Of a stretch of DNA of 64,000 nucleotides, positions 11,941 to 24,100 are shown one piece after another; within the stretch, counting starts at the first letter, position 1; each line of letters begins with the position of its first letter. Below the pieces are notes generated by a model. That model saw only the letters and a program-made list of their open reading frames with translations. It was not told the origin of the DNA and did no database searches. The DNA is from Calliopum simillimum (lineage: Eukaryota > Arthropoda > Insecta > Diptera > Lauxaniidae): NCBI GenBank assembly GCA_951812925.1, contig OX638371.1, positions 38,786,101-38,850,100 on the forward strand, in the 5' to 3' direction. Position numbers and translations under genes: made by a program.

Positions 11941-12176
11941 ATGAAAACTGAAGAAAAGGATATGCCAGAGGCGGACCTGTATGACAACTCAAACTCTGAA
12001 TCCTTTCTGCAGTATGGCAGTGAAAAACCACCTCCGATTGTTGTCGTTGTTGGCGATGGTCGAAGTCGTGTTCGAAGGGTTGTTCGAACTGCAACACGAC
12101 ATGTGACCGTAGTCAGTTATTCAACACGACACAAGGAAACGCGAACACACACATCGCATCATGTGACAACAGTGAG
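11941..12176 (+). CDS. siz: schizo-like exon 1 (predicted start)
   Basis: Begins with ATG after an A-rich leader and codes for 78 residues rich in acidic, then basic and Thr/His residues. It ends at AG|GTAAGA in phase 2; the two leftover bases plus the first base of exon 2 give Ser. Assignment rests on the strong donor and matching phase, not on a conserved domain. Confidence 0.7.
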
Positions 12177-15100
12177 GTAAGAAAGAACTAACATATTAAA
12201 GTGTAATGTTAAAGGAAATCTGTAAATAACATTTCTATTACTGTTAACATGAAGTGTACAAGGCAAAAAGGACTCAATCTTTTGTACAATGATTGTTGCA
12301 TAGTTTTAGGAAATGTTTTTATACTTTTTACAAATTGACCCAGTGATCATTGAAATTAAAAGTTATGGATTATTTTAGCATAAACTATTTTAAGCTTTTA
12401 AAGTAAAAGAAAGAGTTTACTTTTGTATTTTTATTTGTATTTGTCTTAGACAAACAAAAGAACGTATTAATTAAATATTCGCATATCATTTAGATGATGT
12501 CACAACTGATTAGCAACAAAATTATAAATTGGATATATCATTGTATATGCCCTCATATTTACATATGCATCTATTAAGCTATAACACAAATAAATCGTGA
12601 GCTTGTATAGGATGTTTCAGCTTAGAATAACAACATTTTATATATAGATACATATTGCAGATGTATGAAAGTTTCTGCAAAATGTCAAATGTTGCGCAGT
12701 AAAATAATTGAAGATGTGCTCAGCCGAAAAATGTATATTTCTATAGAAAAATCTATATTTTTCTAATAGGGAGGAACACCATTCTAATGACCTTGATATC
12801 TTCAAAGTTCTTCATTTTTCCTATCCTACTCAACTATCAACTTACTTATGTATGTAAAAGGTGTCCCATAAATCACGCAAGATTTAAATTAGATAGACAC
12901 TTTTTTTATTAAAACAGTACAAAAGATAAGGTTATGTATTGAATAGCACAACAGGCAGATTACCTCCACGGCTTAGTTGGCACATAAGCACTCTTTTGTC
13001 GAAATTTTCCATGACCATTTTGCATTTTGTGTCCCATAATTCACGCAAGATTTGAAATTGGCGCCATTTGTGCGGTCAAGAACAGTTTGACAGCTGACAG
13101 TTTTCATTTCATCAATATTCGAAGCATTTATTATTTTTGAAATATTGTTCAACGATGAAAACGCGTTGTCCTTTCATCTAAAGCTTAATTGTTACTTACC
13201 CTTATCTTTCAATTCAAATATTGCGCGAATTATGGGACACCATAATAATATGTTCAGAAGATTCACACAATAAAAAATATTTTGTGTTTAGTGAAACTTG
13301 TTTCCATTTTGCCATTATGAATACAAAAGCTAATAAAGTAGTTTTTTTATATCATGTGAGGAATTTGAATTATCCTTGCTTTTGGAAGTGCTATTTCGTG
13401 AAAGTAGAAAAAAAAAATTATTTTAAAGTTCTTGTTTTGTCTCAATGTAGAAGCTGAGAAAAATGTTCTTTGGACCATATGTAGTTAGTAGGTTTATATT
13501 GCAACCGCCCTCACACTCAAAGTTCTGTCTTTAACGTTTTAATTTTGGTCAAGACGAAAACTCAATTGCTTGCCTGCTTAAAATTTAATTAAGTTTCAGC
13601 TTGCACTTTTTTGCAATATTTTTTTCTTTCCTCTTTTGTTTACATCTTTTAAGTACACATCTGCTCATATGTTCCAGGTGTTACTGAATATAAGTTTACA
13701 TTACATATACATTTCAATTGTACGCACTCAGAAGTAGGTAGCCACAAAAAAAGGCACAATACTACGAAAAAAAAAAGTGTTGACAACCTGTTACACAAGT
13801 TGTATGAGGAAAAATCATTAAAAACACATGTACAGATATTGCTTTTGTATTTATTTTTATTTCTTTTAAATTAAAGCAAAAATAATTATTTACATAAATT
13901 AACAACTTTTATATGACTCGAGCCTAAATATAAATATGTAAATATATGTATGTATGCCCTAATTTTAAAGTTTTTTCACTTTTATAGGATGTGAAACTTT
14001 GTACATACTATTCCTTATATGGTTTTCCATGAAAATTAAAAAAACACAAACCAAATGTCCAAAAATTAAACATCCAACTCCCATGCAAAAATCACGATAT
14101 GAGTCATAACATTTTAAGTATTAAAAAGCCAAATGATTTCTGTGGAATATTCCACTAAAGTAAAAGTTCAAAACCAAGAACATGGAAAATCTTTCTTATT
14201 TATACTACAATTCGTAGTATTTGTATGTATGTCGGTTGCATTATCGTGAAAAATACTCCTAAATTTGAATTTTGAATATATTTTGTATGGGCGGTAGGCG
14301 TGTAGGCTAATTTTCAATCCCACGAGCTATTTCCACGCACAACCGGCCAGCCAGACAGACGGACATTGCTATATCGACTCAGGTGGTGACGCTGATCAAG
14401 ATTTTATGTACTTTATTTTATTGCATGCTACTAATTTCCAAAAATATGTTTAAGTGCATTAAACGTTTACTTGATTCTCCAACTAAGAGCATTTAAAATA
14501 TATTTGTTTGAGAGAAATATTATATTTTCTCAGTGTAGTCACGTGGCATATTTATGTTTTACTTATATAAGAAACCTTGACCAACTACATACTGCACTAA
14601 TGCTCAATGTCCAGTTTGTTATAATGTAATTGAAATCAAGATCTGCAGCTGTTGTCTCAAGTCAGCCAAACTTCTACAATAAATCAATAACACATTTTAA
14701 GACAGTGGGACAAAAATATTTTCGGGAACTACCTAATTATGAAAAAACACTAATAAATTAAGGCATTAAAAATATTTAATAAATCATCAAACCATAAAAT
14801 TACAATTTTTTTGTATATCGAAAACACATTTAGTTTGATGCTTTTTAAATATATTCAGAGCATTAGCGATGCCCATGACGATAGTAAATTAAAAACACCG
14901 GTCGAAACGGAACATCTTTTTCTGGGCTGTAAACACTATTCGAGTAATGTTTACGACTTTGAAAAATACCGGGTTTGGTCAGTTCGGTCAAACTTCTACC
15001 TTTCAAGAAATATTTTTAACTTTTTCAGACCATATAGAGTGTTCACAACCAAGCGTAGAAATTGCAGAAAAATATAAACAAGAAACTTTGTTTTTTCATG

Positions 15101-18100
15101 TAAATTAAATGTTTCTCATACGACATGCTATACATGATTAATTTTGAAATGGCAGTAACTTTTGCATCAAGTTTTTAATATTTAAGATTATTGCATTTTT
15201 CACATAAATACATAATAGATGGTATCTCGAGATGACATCCCAGGATTCATCGCTGCGATTCCCGGTACTAAGCAATAAATACACGCAAAAAAATCTGTTG
15301 TAAAAGTGTAGTAAAATGCTGTATGTTTTACAGCATTTACTTTCATTTTTCATCCCATATCTTTTGCACACGGTGATACGGAAGAAAATTATTTACGTAT
15401 AAAAGTGTCGCTAAAATCGGTTGATATGAAAAAATTTGCTTTTTTTTGCTGATTCAGAATCTGTTTTTAGCGAAATCCTATCAGATCCTTTTCAAAAGTT
15501 ATACTAAAAATACCTTTTAATAAGTATTTTTGGAATTCTTCAATTAAAAATATGTTGTTACATTTGCATAAGGTTACGAAGCTTCTGGGAGATAATAGGG
15601 GAGGCCTAGGTTTACAAAAAATTGCACCCGAAGGGGGGTCTAAAATGTACCCTTAAGGAGTTATAGGGTTAAACCTGACTTTCTGCCTCTTTTCAGAAAA
15701 AAAATTTTCTTGGATCACCCTAACGTTTTAGGGAAAACATTTCTATGGCAAAGTTTTAGCTAATTGTAAAAGCTTTCAGATAGTGTATATGGTTTATAGG
15801 GTTTAAAAGGATTTAGCAAAGTTCTGTACCTTTAAAATTGATATTTTAATTTTTTTTCCCCATTTTTTGACTTTAGTATGAAAAAGGTCCTATTAATATA
15901 GATTTTTGTAATTCTTTTTGAAATCTTCGTTAAATACCCTTTAATCCGATAGTACATTTGTCATACCAATTTTTTAATTTGAGGTCGGAAAAAAATACTT
16001 TTCTATGTAATACACGGGTTACTCGCATGCGTTGCGCTGCATATGATGTAGTGATGAGCAAACCAAGACCAAGACCAATACACAATGTGCAAGGACAAGA
16101 CCAAGACCAAGACTGCTATGGTCTCGGTCTTGGTCTTGGTCTTGGTTTGCTCATCACTACATCATATGCAGCGCAACGCATGCGAGTAACCCGTGTATTA
16201 CATAGAACCCGTGTGTTACATAGAAAAGTATTGTTGTCTAACCTCAATCAAAAAATTGGTATGGCAAATGTTCTATCGGATTAAAGGATATTTAACGAAG
16301 ATTTCAAAAAGAATTACAAAAAGCTATATTAATAGGACCTTTTTCATACTAAAATGGCCATCAAAATCAAAAAATGGGGAAAAAAATTAAAATATTAATT
16401 TTAAAGGTCCAGAACTTTGCGAAATCCTTTTAAACTCTATGAACCATATACACTATCTGAAAGCTTTTACAATTAGCTAAAACTTTGCCATAGAAATATT
16501 TTCCCTAAAACGTTAGGGTGATCCAAGAAAATTTTTTTTTCTGAAAATAGGCAGAAAATCAGTTTTAACCCTATAACTCCTTAGGGGTACATTTTAGACC
16601 CCCTCCGGGTGCAATTTTTTGTAAACCTAGGCCTCCCCTATTACCTCCCAGAAGCTTCGTAACCTTATGCAAATGTAACAACATATTTTTAATTGAAGAA
16701 TTCCAAAAATACTTATTAAAAGGTATTTTTAGTATAACTTTTGAAAGGGATCTGATAAGATTTCGCTAAAAACAGATTCTGAATCAGCAAAAAAAAACAA
16801 ATTTTTCCATATCAACCGATTTTAGCGACACTTTTATACGTAAATAATTTTTTTCCGTATCACCGTGTGCAGTTAATATTACAATTTTGTTGTACATTTG
16901 AAAAATTAGCTGTGAAAAATAAAATATTTGCTGTAGATTTCACAACAAAAAAAAATTATATCGATCATTTTAACAAATTTCTGGTAGAAATTATTGCATT
17001 TGCTGTAAAATTAACAATTAATTGTAAATTCGATTATATTAACTTTTAAATTAGCAAATCCACAGAGAATTGCAAAATCCACAACAAAACGTTGTTAAAA
17101 CTACCGCAGCAATTTTTTTGGGTGTATGATCCCGGGAATCATCGCTGCTATTCCCGGGATTTCCGGGACTAAATAATAGATGGGATCCATAAATGACATC
17201 CCTTGTACATTTTTCTAAATTGTTGTAGTTATTTTTTTTTTTTTTTCAGTGCAATAATCAAATGCACAGGTCCTTTGAAAGTGAAAAAAAAAAAACACAC
17301 ATTTCAGCACAAGCATCATCAGAACCATCTGTGGCAGATGGTTTCTTAAATTTTTTTTTTTAATACGATACTTTCGAAAGAATGAGTGTGTACCCATAAA
17401 CTGATGCCTTCAAAATTTATACAAAAAAAGAAGAAAGATGCGTTTGTTTTGCTTTTGTGTCTTTTGCATTAAACTCCTTTAACATAATGCCAACTATGTC
17501 CTACCTGCTTCGTGTACGCCAGGTGCAATATATCCTTACAAAAACAAAAGCAAAGAATAAGAGTATGAACAACATTTTTGTTTATAAGAGTATGGTTACA
17601 TACTTGTATAAATTGTATCATACATAACTATACCTATTATGAATTTAAAATTTTCTATTTAATTAATAAAGTAATAGTATAATTTTACCATAGTCAATGT
17701 TGATTTTTTTTTTACTTTAAAAATTCATGCTTAGAATTTATAATTTTAGATTCATAATAAATTTTCTAGTTTTTTTTTTTACGTGTTGCATTTAACCTTC
17801 TTGTGTACAAACAACGCATTTGTTTTGATTTTTCTTTTGGCTTGGATAGAAATTATAATTCATCTATTCATATATGTAACTTAGAAAAGAAAAATAATTT
17901 TTTGTTTTAAATTGCTTGGACCTTCAAAAGGGTGTCCCATAATTCACGCAAGATTTGAATTACATATAAAAAACATTTTTTTTACTAACCATTAAGTACA
18001 TTGGAAAGGGCTATGTTTAAAATAGCACATCGAGCAAATGACCTTCACAATTTCGCTGGCGCATACGCACTCTTGTCCATGACCATTTTTCATAAATGTG

Positions 18101-21100
18101 GCTGAATTTCTTTGATGCAGCGTTAAATCTCTTCATTAATGCATTTTTACTAACCCTAAACTGTCAACAGCTCCTTTTTTTTTTGGTTGGCAACACTTTA
18201 CCGCTCAAATTGCAACAAATTCAAATGTTGCGTGAATTGTGAGACATCTTTAATAATAGTTTGAGTGAGAGTCTTTAAGTTGGAACATTTTATATGGACC
18301 TTTGTATGAAAATTGGTTGCTCAAATAATGCTGTCAATATAAGTATGTGACATATTGAAATTGGGTTGATTGGGAGGTGCCCCTGCAGCCTTGCTCGGTT
18401 TTTCCAAATTTCTTTCCAGAGCTTTCGTAAGCCATTTCTAGTATCAGTTTGAACAAAAAATAAAATCTCTTGCTCTGCAGTATAATTATCTAAGACACTT
18501 TTGAGGTAGTAGTTGTCACAGTGAATAAAATTTTCGAAATTTTTTTGCTACGTTAATTTTGTAGAGAACAGAAAAAAATCTGTTCCAAAGTTTCCTTATG
18601 AGGGTTAAATATCCCTTACTTTTCATACACTTACACACACACTTGCAACATGCTTATTCATATGTATGTTGTATGTGCTGATGTATCTGTTTTGCTTTAT
18701 CTTTTTTGGGGTTGATATTGTAAACGCATTGCTGCAGTGAAGCACCAACTTAAAACAGAGGACAAAGTAAGCCGCACTTCCGAAATGAAATGCACGTTTC
18801 TCGGGTTAGTTAACTTGGACGCGTTGCCATGATTGGACGTAGACGAAATTTTAATTTGTTCGTTCGGTATTAAATTTAACTTGTACACAAAAAATAATTA
18901 TTTATAGTGACCTTTGATATGGTCAACACAAATCAATTGTTTGTCGTTATGTGATTTCCTCTTCCATTCAATTCAGTAAAAACTCAGTGATATTCTAATA
19001 TGAAATATTGATTTATTTTATTAAAAATTTAATACATCTATAGTATAATATACGCACTTAAAAATGATTATCTGCATATCTGGATTTATAATTGGCGAAA
19101 GGTATATACATACATAATACATACATGTGTACATAGAAAGAATGTGTATTTTGTTTTTGAATATTGTGTTTTATATTTTTAGTACAATTGCGTCTTTGAA
19201 AGTGTATCAACTTACATTGGAAAAAAAAATAAACTGATTTTAAAGTTTGCCTGCAATTTCTTGACTCCATTTCAAACTTATTAGACAATTGAACTAACCA
19301 TCTACACATTTGTCAAAGCTTTATAGTATTGCAAAACATTCTACACAGTAAAAATTTTAGTTTAACTTTAAAACCAAAAAAAGTATTTATATAGAACAAT
19401 GCCAAAAAAAGTTTTAATTTTAAACTATTTTGGAATAAATAAAGAGAGGGAGAAAAATGAAAAAAAAAAAAAAAAATTTAAATTTAATTGAAAAAAAAAA
19501 AAACAAGACTTCCTTCCATACTGAGATTCGAACCCAGGGTACAACATCTTGTGTACATAAATTACGAAGTCTTTAGCTCACTCGGCTATCAAACGTATTG
19601 ACGTAGTTGTGTGAAATTTGTATTTACCCAACAAACAAAAACGTTTGGAAAATAACTTATTATACGCTTATTGAAGCAAAGATTTCGTTTGGAAATTAAC
19701 TTGCAAAGTGTTTGGAAATTCTTGAATTCTAATTATTTAATAATCGAAACTGGACCCTTCATAGCAAGCTTGTGAAAATCATTTGGAGCAAGCTTTTTAA
19801 AAATGTTTTTATACAATATTTTCCAGATTTTTTTATTCAATATTTTTGAATTGTTATTTTAACTTTTCAATTAACATTTTGTTAGTTTTTATTATGTTCA
19901 TAAAACAATGTTTTCCAAACATTTTTATATTTAATTAAAACTAAAAAAAGTTTATGTTTGCTGAGAATCGAACCTATGACCTCCAAGTTATGAGTCGACA
20001 ATCTTATCAACTGACCTAACGTGCCAGTTATGATTCATATGCCTTGTGATTTACTTAGCTCGATAAGTCATTGAAAAAATAAAATAAAAAATTTTTCGAA
20101 TGTTTGGAAAACGGTTATTGAAACGTTTGAAAATAAATAATTTTCCAATTGTTGATTTTAACTTTGCAAATCAATTTTAAAAATAATAAAAAAATAATAT
20201 TTTCCAAACGTTTGAAAATAGGTTATGAAAACATTTGAAAATTAACTTTTCCCAAGCTTAAAAATTGAAAAGGTTATAAAATTGTTGGTTGGGTAAACAA
20301 TTGAAAAAGAAAATTTTTTTTTTTGTTATTTTCTTCTCGTTTTTTTTTATGCTCTTTTGATAAATAAAGTTTTTCAAATTTTGAAACTAAAAAGTCTCTC
20401 CAAGCTAAATTAAAACTTTGATGGCATTAGTTTCAAACCAAAAGTATTAAAATTGGCGCAGAGAATATTTTAATACTTTTCTTGGACTTATTTTAAAACT
20501 AAAAATGATTAGTTTTTTTAATTTAAAGTTATTTTAGGATTGTTTTTAAGCCACTTTGGTATTAAAAAATTTAAAAAACTAAATGGTTTAAAAGTAAATA
20601 TTTTTTGTGATAAAATTGAAACCTACCGGAATAAATTTCAATCTTTTTTGGAATAAATTTTGAATTTAATACCAAAGCAGTTTAAAATCAATACCGAATG
20701 GAATCAAAAGTAAACTATCACTTTTTACTGTGTAGTAATAACTGAATAAACGATATCTTAAAAAAAAACGCTAAAAAAAATTACCTCGTAGTAAATGCAA
20801 ATGCCTCCAAAATCGGGAAAATATATTAAGAATTGCCATAGCTATAGCATTTTGAACGATATTTGATTTTCAAGTTCGGAAATGATTAAGTTTAAGTCCT
20901 TTAGGTTTCGGAAAATGTATTTTTATGCTATCTAGCGTTTAATTTATCATTTAAAATAACTTGAGTGTTGATCTTAGGATATATTGTTCTGTTCTGAAAA
21001 TTTTCTTTAGTAAGTTAAGTATTTTGCGTTAGATATAAAGTTCACTTGAGATGTTTTCTATCTCAGCTATCTTGCGTACCTTTGCGATATCTATGGTTTC

Positions 21101-24100
21101 ATCCATGAACTATCTTTTCAATAGTAATCTCTGTTTGATTTCCTGAGTTCGACCACAACGAAATTCCGTGAACCATGCCCGTGTGACGCCGCAAAACTCC
21201 CATAATATTTATTATACCTTTTTCTTACAGATAGTGACATATATATTAAAAAGACCAAATTAAAATGTGATCATGACTACAATTTCCGACCGAAAAACTA
21301 CAGTTGAAAGTCAATATACACGCATTCACTAAGGTGATATACCGTTATCCGCTTTTATAACTTCATTACATAATACGAAAACTCATTTAAGTTTTCATGA
21401 TACAAAAGGTTACAAATATATGTACTTTGTAATGGTTTCTTCTTCTATTAGACAAACATTAATTTGTATTAGGCAAAAAATTTAAGACCGTATGATTTTC
21501 TACAAAAAAGAAGAAAGCTTGGAACGACCCACCCGTCTTATTTCCGGTGGACTGAATAAAGAATGGTCTAAAAATCTTATAATGAAGATTTTTTACTTGT
21601 TACTTACATAGTACGTGGGCTGCTAGATATATTTCTGGCCTAATAATGAAAATGCGAATATTTTTCATCAAAAATGGTTTTATTGATTTTTAAAGTATTC
21701 TCCAGCATGATTTATACACTTTTGCATGCGCTCAAACCAATTGTCGAAGCACTTTTCCCACTCCGATTGAGACACCTCCAAAACATGGTTTTTGAACGCT
21801 TCAACAGCATCTTCTGGCGACGAAAATCGTTGACCACGCATTTTTTTCTTTATGTGCGGGAATAAAAAGAAGTCATTGGGTGCCAAGTCAGGGCTGTACT
21901 GTGGACGACCCATCAATTCGACGTTTTGACTGGTCAAAAAGGCGCTGGTTTGAGCCGATGTGTGAGAGCTCGCATTGTCATGGTGAACAATGATTCGTCT
22001 TCTCTTGTTCGTTTTTCGAATTTCTCCGAAGACTTCAGGCAAACAAATTGTGGTGTACCACTCAGAATTGACCGTCTTACGTTGCTCAAGCGGAACAGTC
22101 GCCACATGACCAGTTTTGCCGAAGAAACAGGCGACCATTTGCTTCGAAGTGCTTCTTCCACGAACAACTTTCGTTGGATTTGGCTCGTTTTCGAAAACCC
22201 ACACGGTCGATTGCTGTTTTGTTTCGGGCTCATACGCATAGATCTATGATTCGTCAGCTGTGACAATCTTATAAACGTCTTTTGAAGCACCGCGGTCGTA
22301 TTTTTTCAACATTCTTTGCACCAATCGACACGAGCCTTTTTTTGAGCGATAGTCAAATTGTGCGGTATCCAACGAAAACAAACGTTTTTTACAACTAAGT
22401 GTTCATGCAAAATCGAATGTATTGGAGTGGAACAAATGCCCAAAGATGCCTCTATCTCATGGTATGTCACATGACGATCTTGCATTATCAGTTCACGCAC
22501 GGCATCAATGTTCTCTGGCACAACGGCCGTTTTTGGACGACCTTCACGAAATTCGTCTTTGAGCGAGCGTCGGCCACGATTGAATTCACTAAACCAGTTT
22601 TTCACAGTGCTATAGAATGCTTCATCGCCATACAAAGATTTATGTTCATCGATGCACTTTTGTCGTGATAGTCCACGTCGAAAGTTGTGAAAAATGATCG
22701 CACGAAAATGTTCACGAGTTAATTCCATTTTTTTGCCAAATTGATTTTTTGAAGTCACTGTAAACAACACAAATGATGGTCGTACGTCAAAACGTTCTGA
22801 GTACGTTTATGCTAAAAAATGTCAAACTTTCCAATGGAAATGTCAGATTGCACCTAGCAACACTTAATGTTGCCTAGGCCAGAAATATATCTAGCAGCCT
22901 ACGTAATATATTTGAGGGGTATAGAAGCAAAGGCGACAATCTCCATTTTTTCATGAATGCATCTAAGAATGCCATCTACAGGGTCCGCCAAATAACTTTT
23001 TTTTTGAAAATTCTATGAAAAAAAACTACTGAATATTTTCTCAAATTTATTTTTTTATTTGAAAGTACAATCCTTCCGGTTAATAATGGAAAATAATTTT
23101 ATTCAAATGGCTGCCTCGGCTGGCCATGCAGTAGCCTACACGTTCGGTCCAATTTTTAAGCACATTATCGATTGTGTGCAGCTGTATTTCACTAATGGCT
23201 TCAAGAATATTGTCCTTTAAAGCGTCAATTGTCTCTGGCTTGTCGGCGTAACACTTATCCTTGAGGGCACAACACAAATAATAGTCCAACGGTGTCAAAT
23301 CGCAGCTCCGAGGTGGCCAAACGACATCAGCTCGGCGGCTGATAATGCGATCTTCAAAAACAAGGCGCAAAACATCGAGTGTAGCTTCGGCTGTGTGGCA
23401 CGTATCGCCGTCCTGTTGAAACCAAATGTTGCCAATATCCTCCTCTTCAATATTTGTGAACAAAATTTCGTTCAACATGGCCCGATAACGATCGCCATTG
23501 ACTGTAACGGCCACTCCTTGCTCATTTTCGAAGAAAAATGGCCCAATTATGCCTCTGGACCAAAATCCGCACCAAACAGTGACTCGTTTTGGGTGCAGCG
23601 GCTTTTTAATGTATGCGTGCGGGTTTTCTGAGCCCCAAATGCGACAATTTTGCTTGTTTACATACCCGCCAAGATCAAAATGAGCTTCATCTGAAAAGAT
23701 GATTTTTTTGGCAAAATCGGTATCTTCTGTAAGTCGATCGCAGGCCCACTTGTTCAAGCGTATTCACAACCATATTCGTTCAGCGGAAGGATAAAACTAA
23801 TTATCTGTCAGATCAGACATGAGCTAAGTGTTACCATTCACGAAATAAGCACTAGTTGAAAAAAAAACGTTAGATGGCGGACCCGTTAGTTGCATTTGAT
23901 GTAAGCTTGTGATCAGTGAAATTTGCAATGCCAAAAACGTCTCTATCCAATATATATCTAAGGTTGAAAACTGCCAATCAAAGCGAAGGCAGCAATCTCT
24001 ATTGGAGATTGTAGCTTTTGTTTTGATTACTACTTCTTAAGCAAAACTTCTTAGAGCTCCGCCAAAAAATAATATTATTTTTTTCACCATTTTTATTGGT

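Larger units (their letters stand above)
19344..20732. mobile_element. TA-flanked element with CACAGTAAAAA ends, host of an inner element
   Basis: CACAGTAAAAATTTTAGTTTA at the left pairs with its near inverse at the right (ending TTTTTACTGTG). TA flanks both at 19342-19343 and 20733-20734. Low-complexity interior with words such as 'accaaaagtattaaaattgg'; no coding frame. It carries an inserted element at about 19623-20297. Confidence 0.55.

Noticed and set aside
12868..13242. Possible short regulatory RNA from the inverted ends
   Set aside because: Inverted ends are explained by a mariner-derived MITE; no evidence for a processed RNA.
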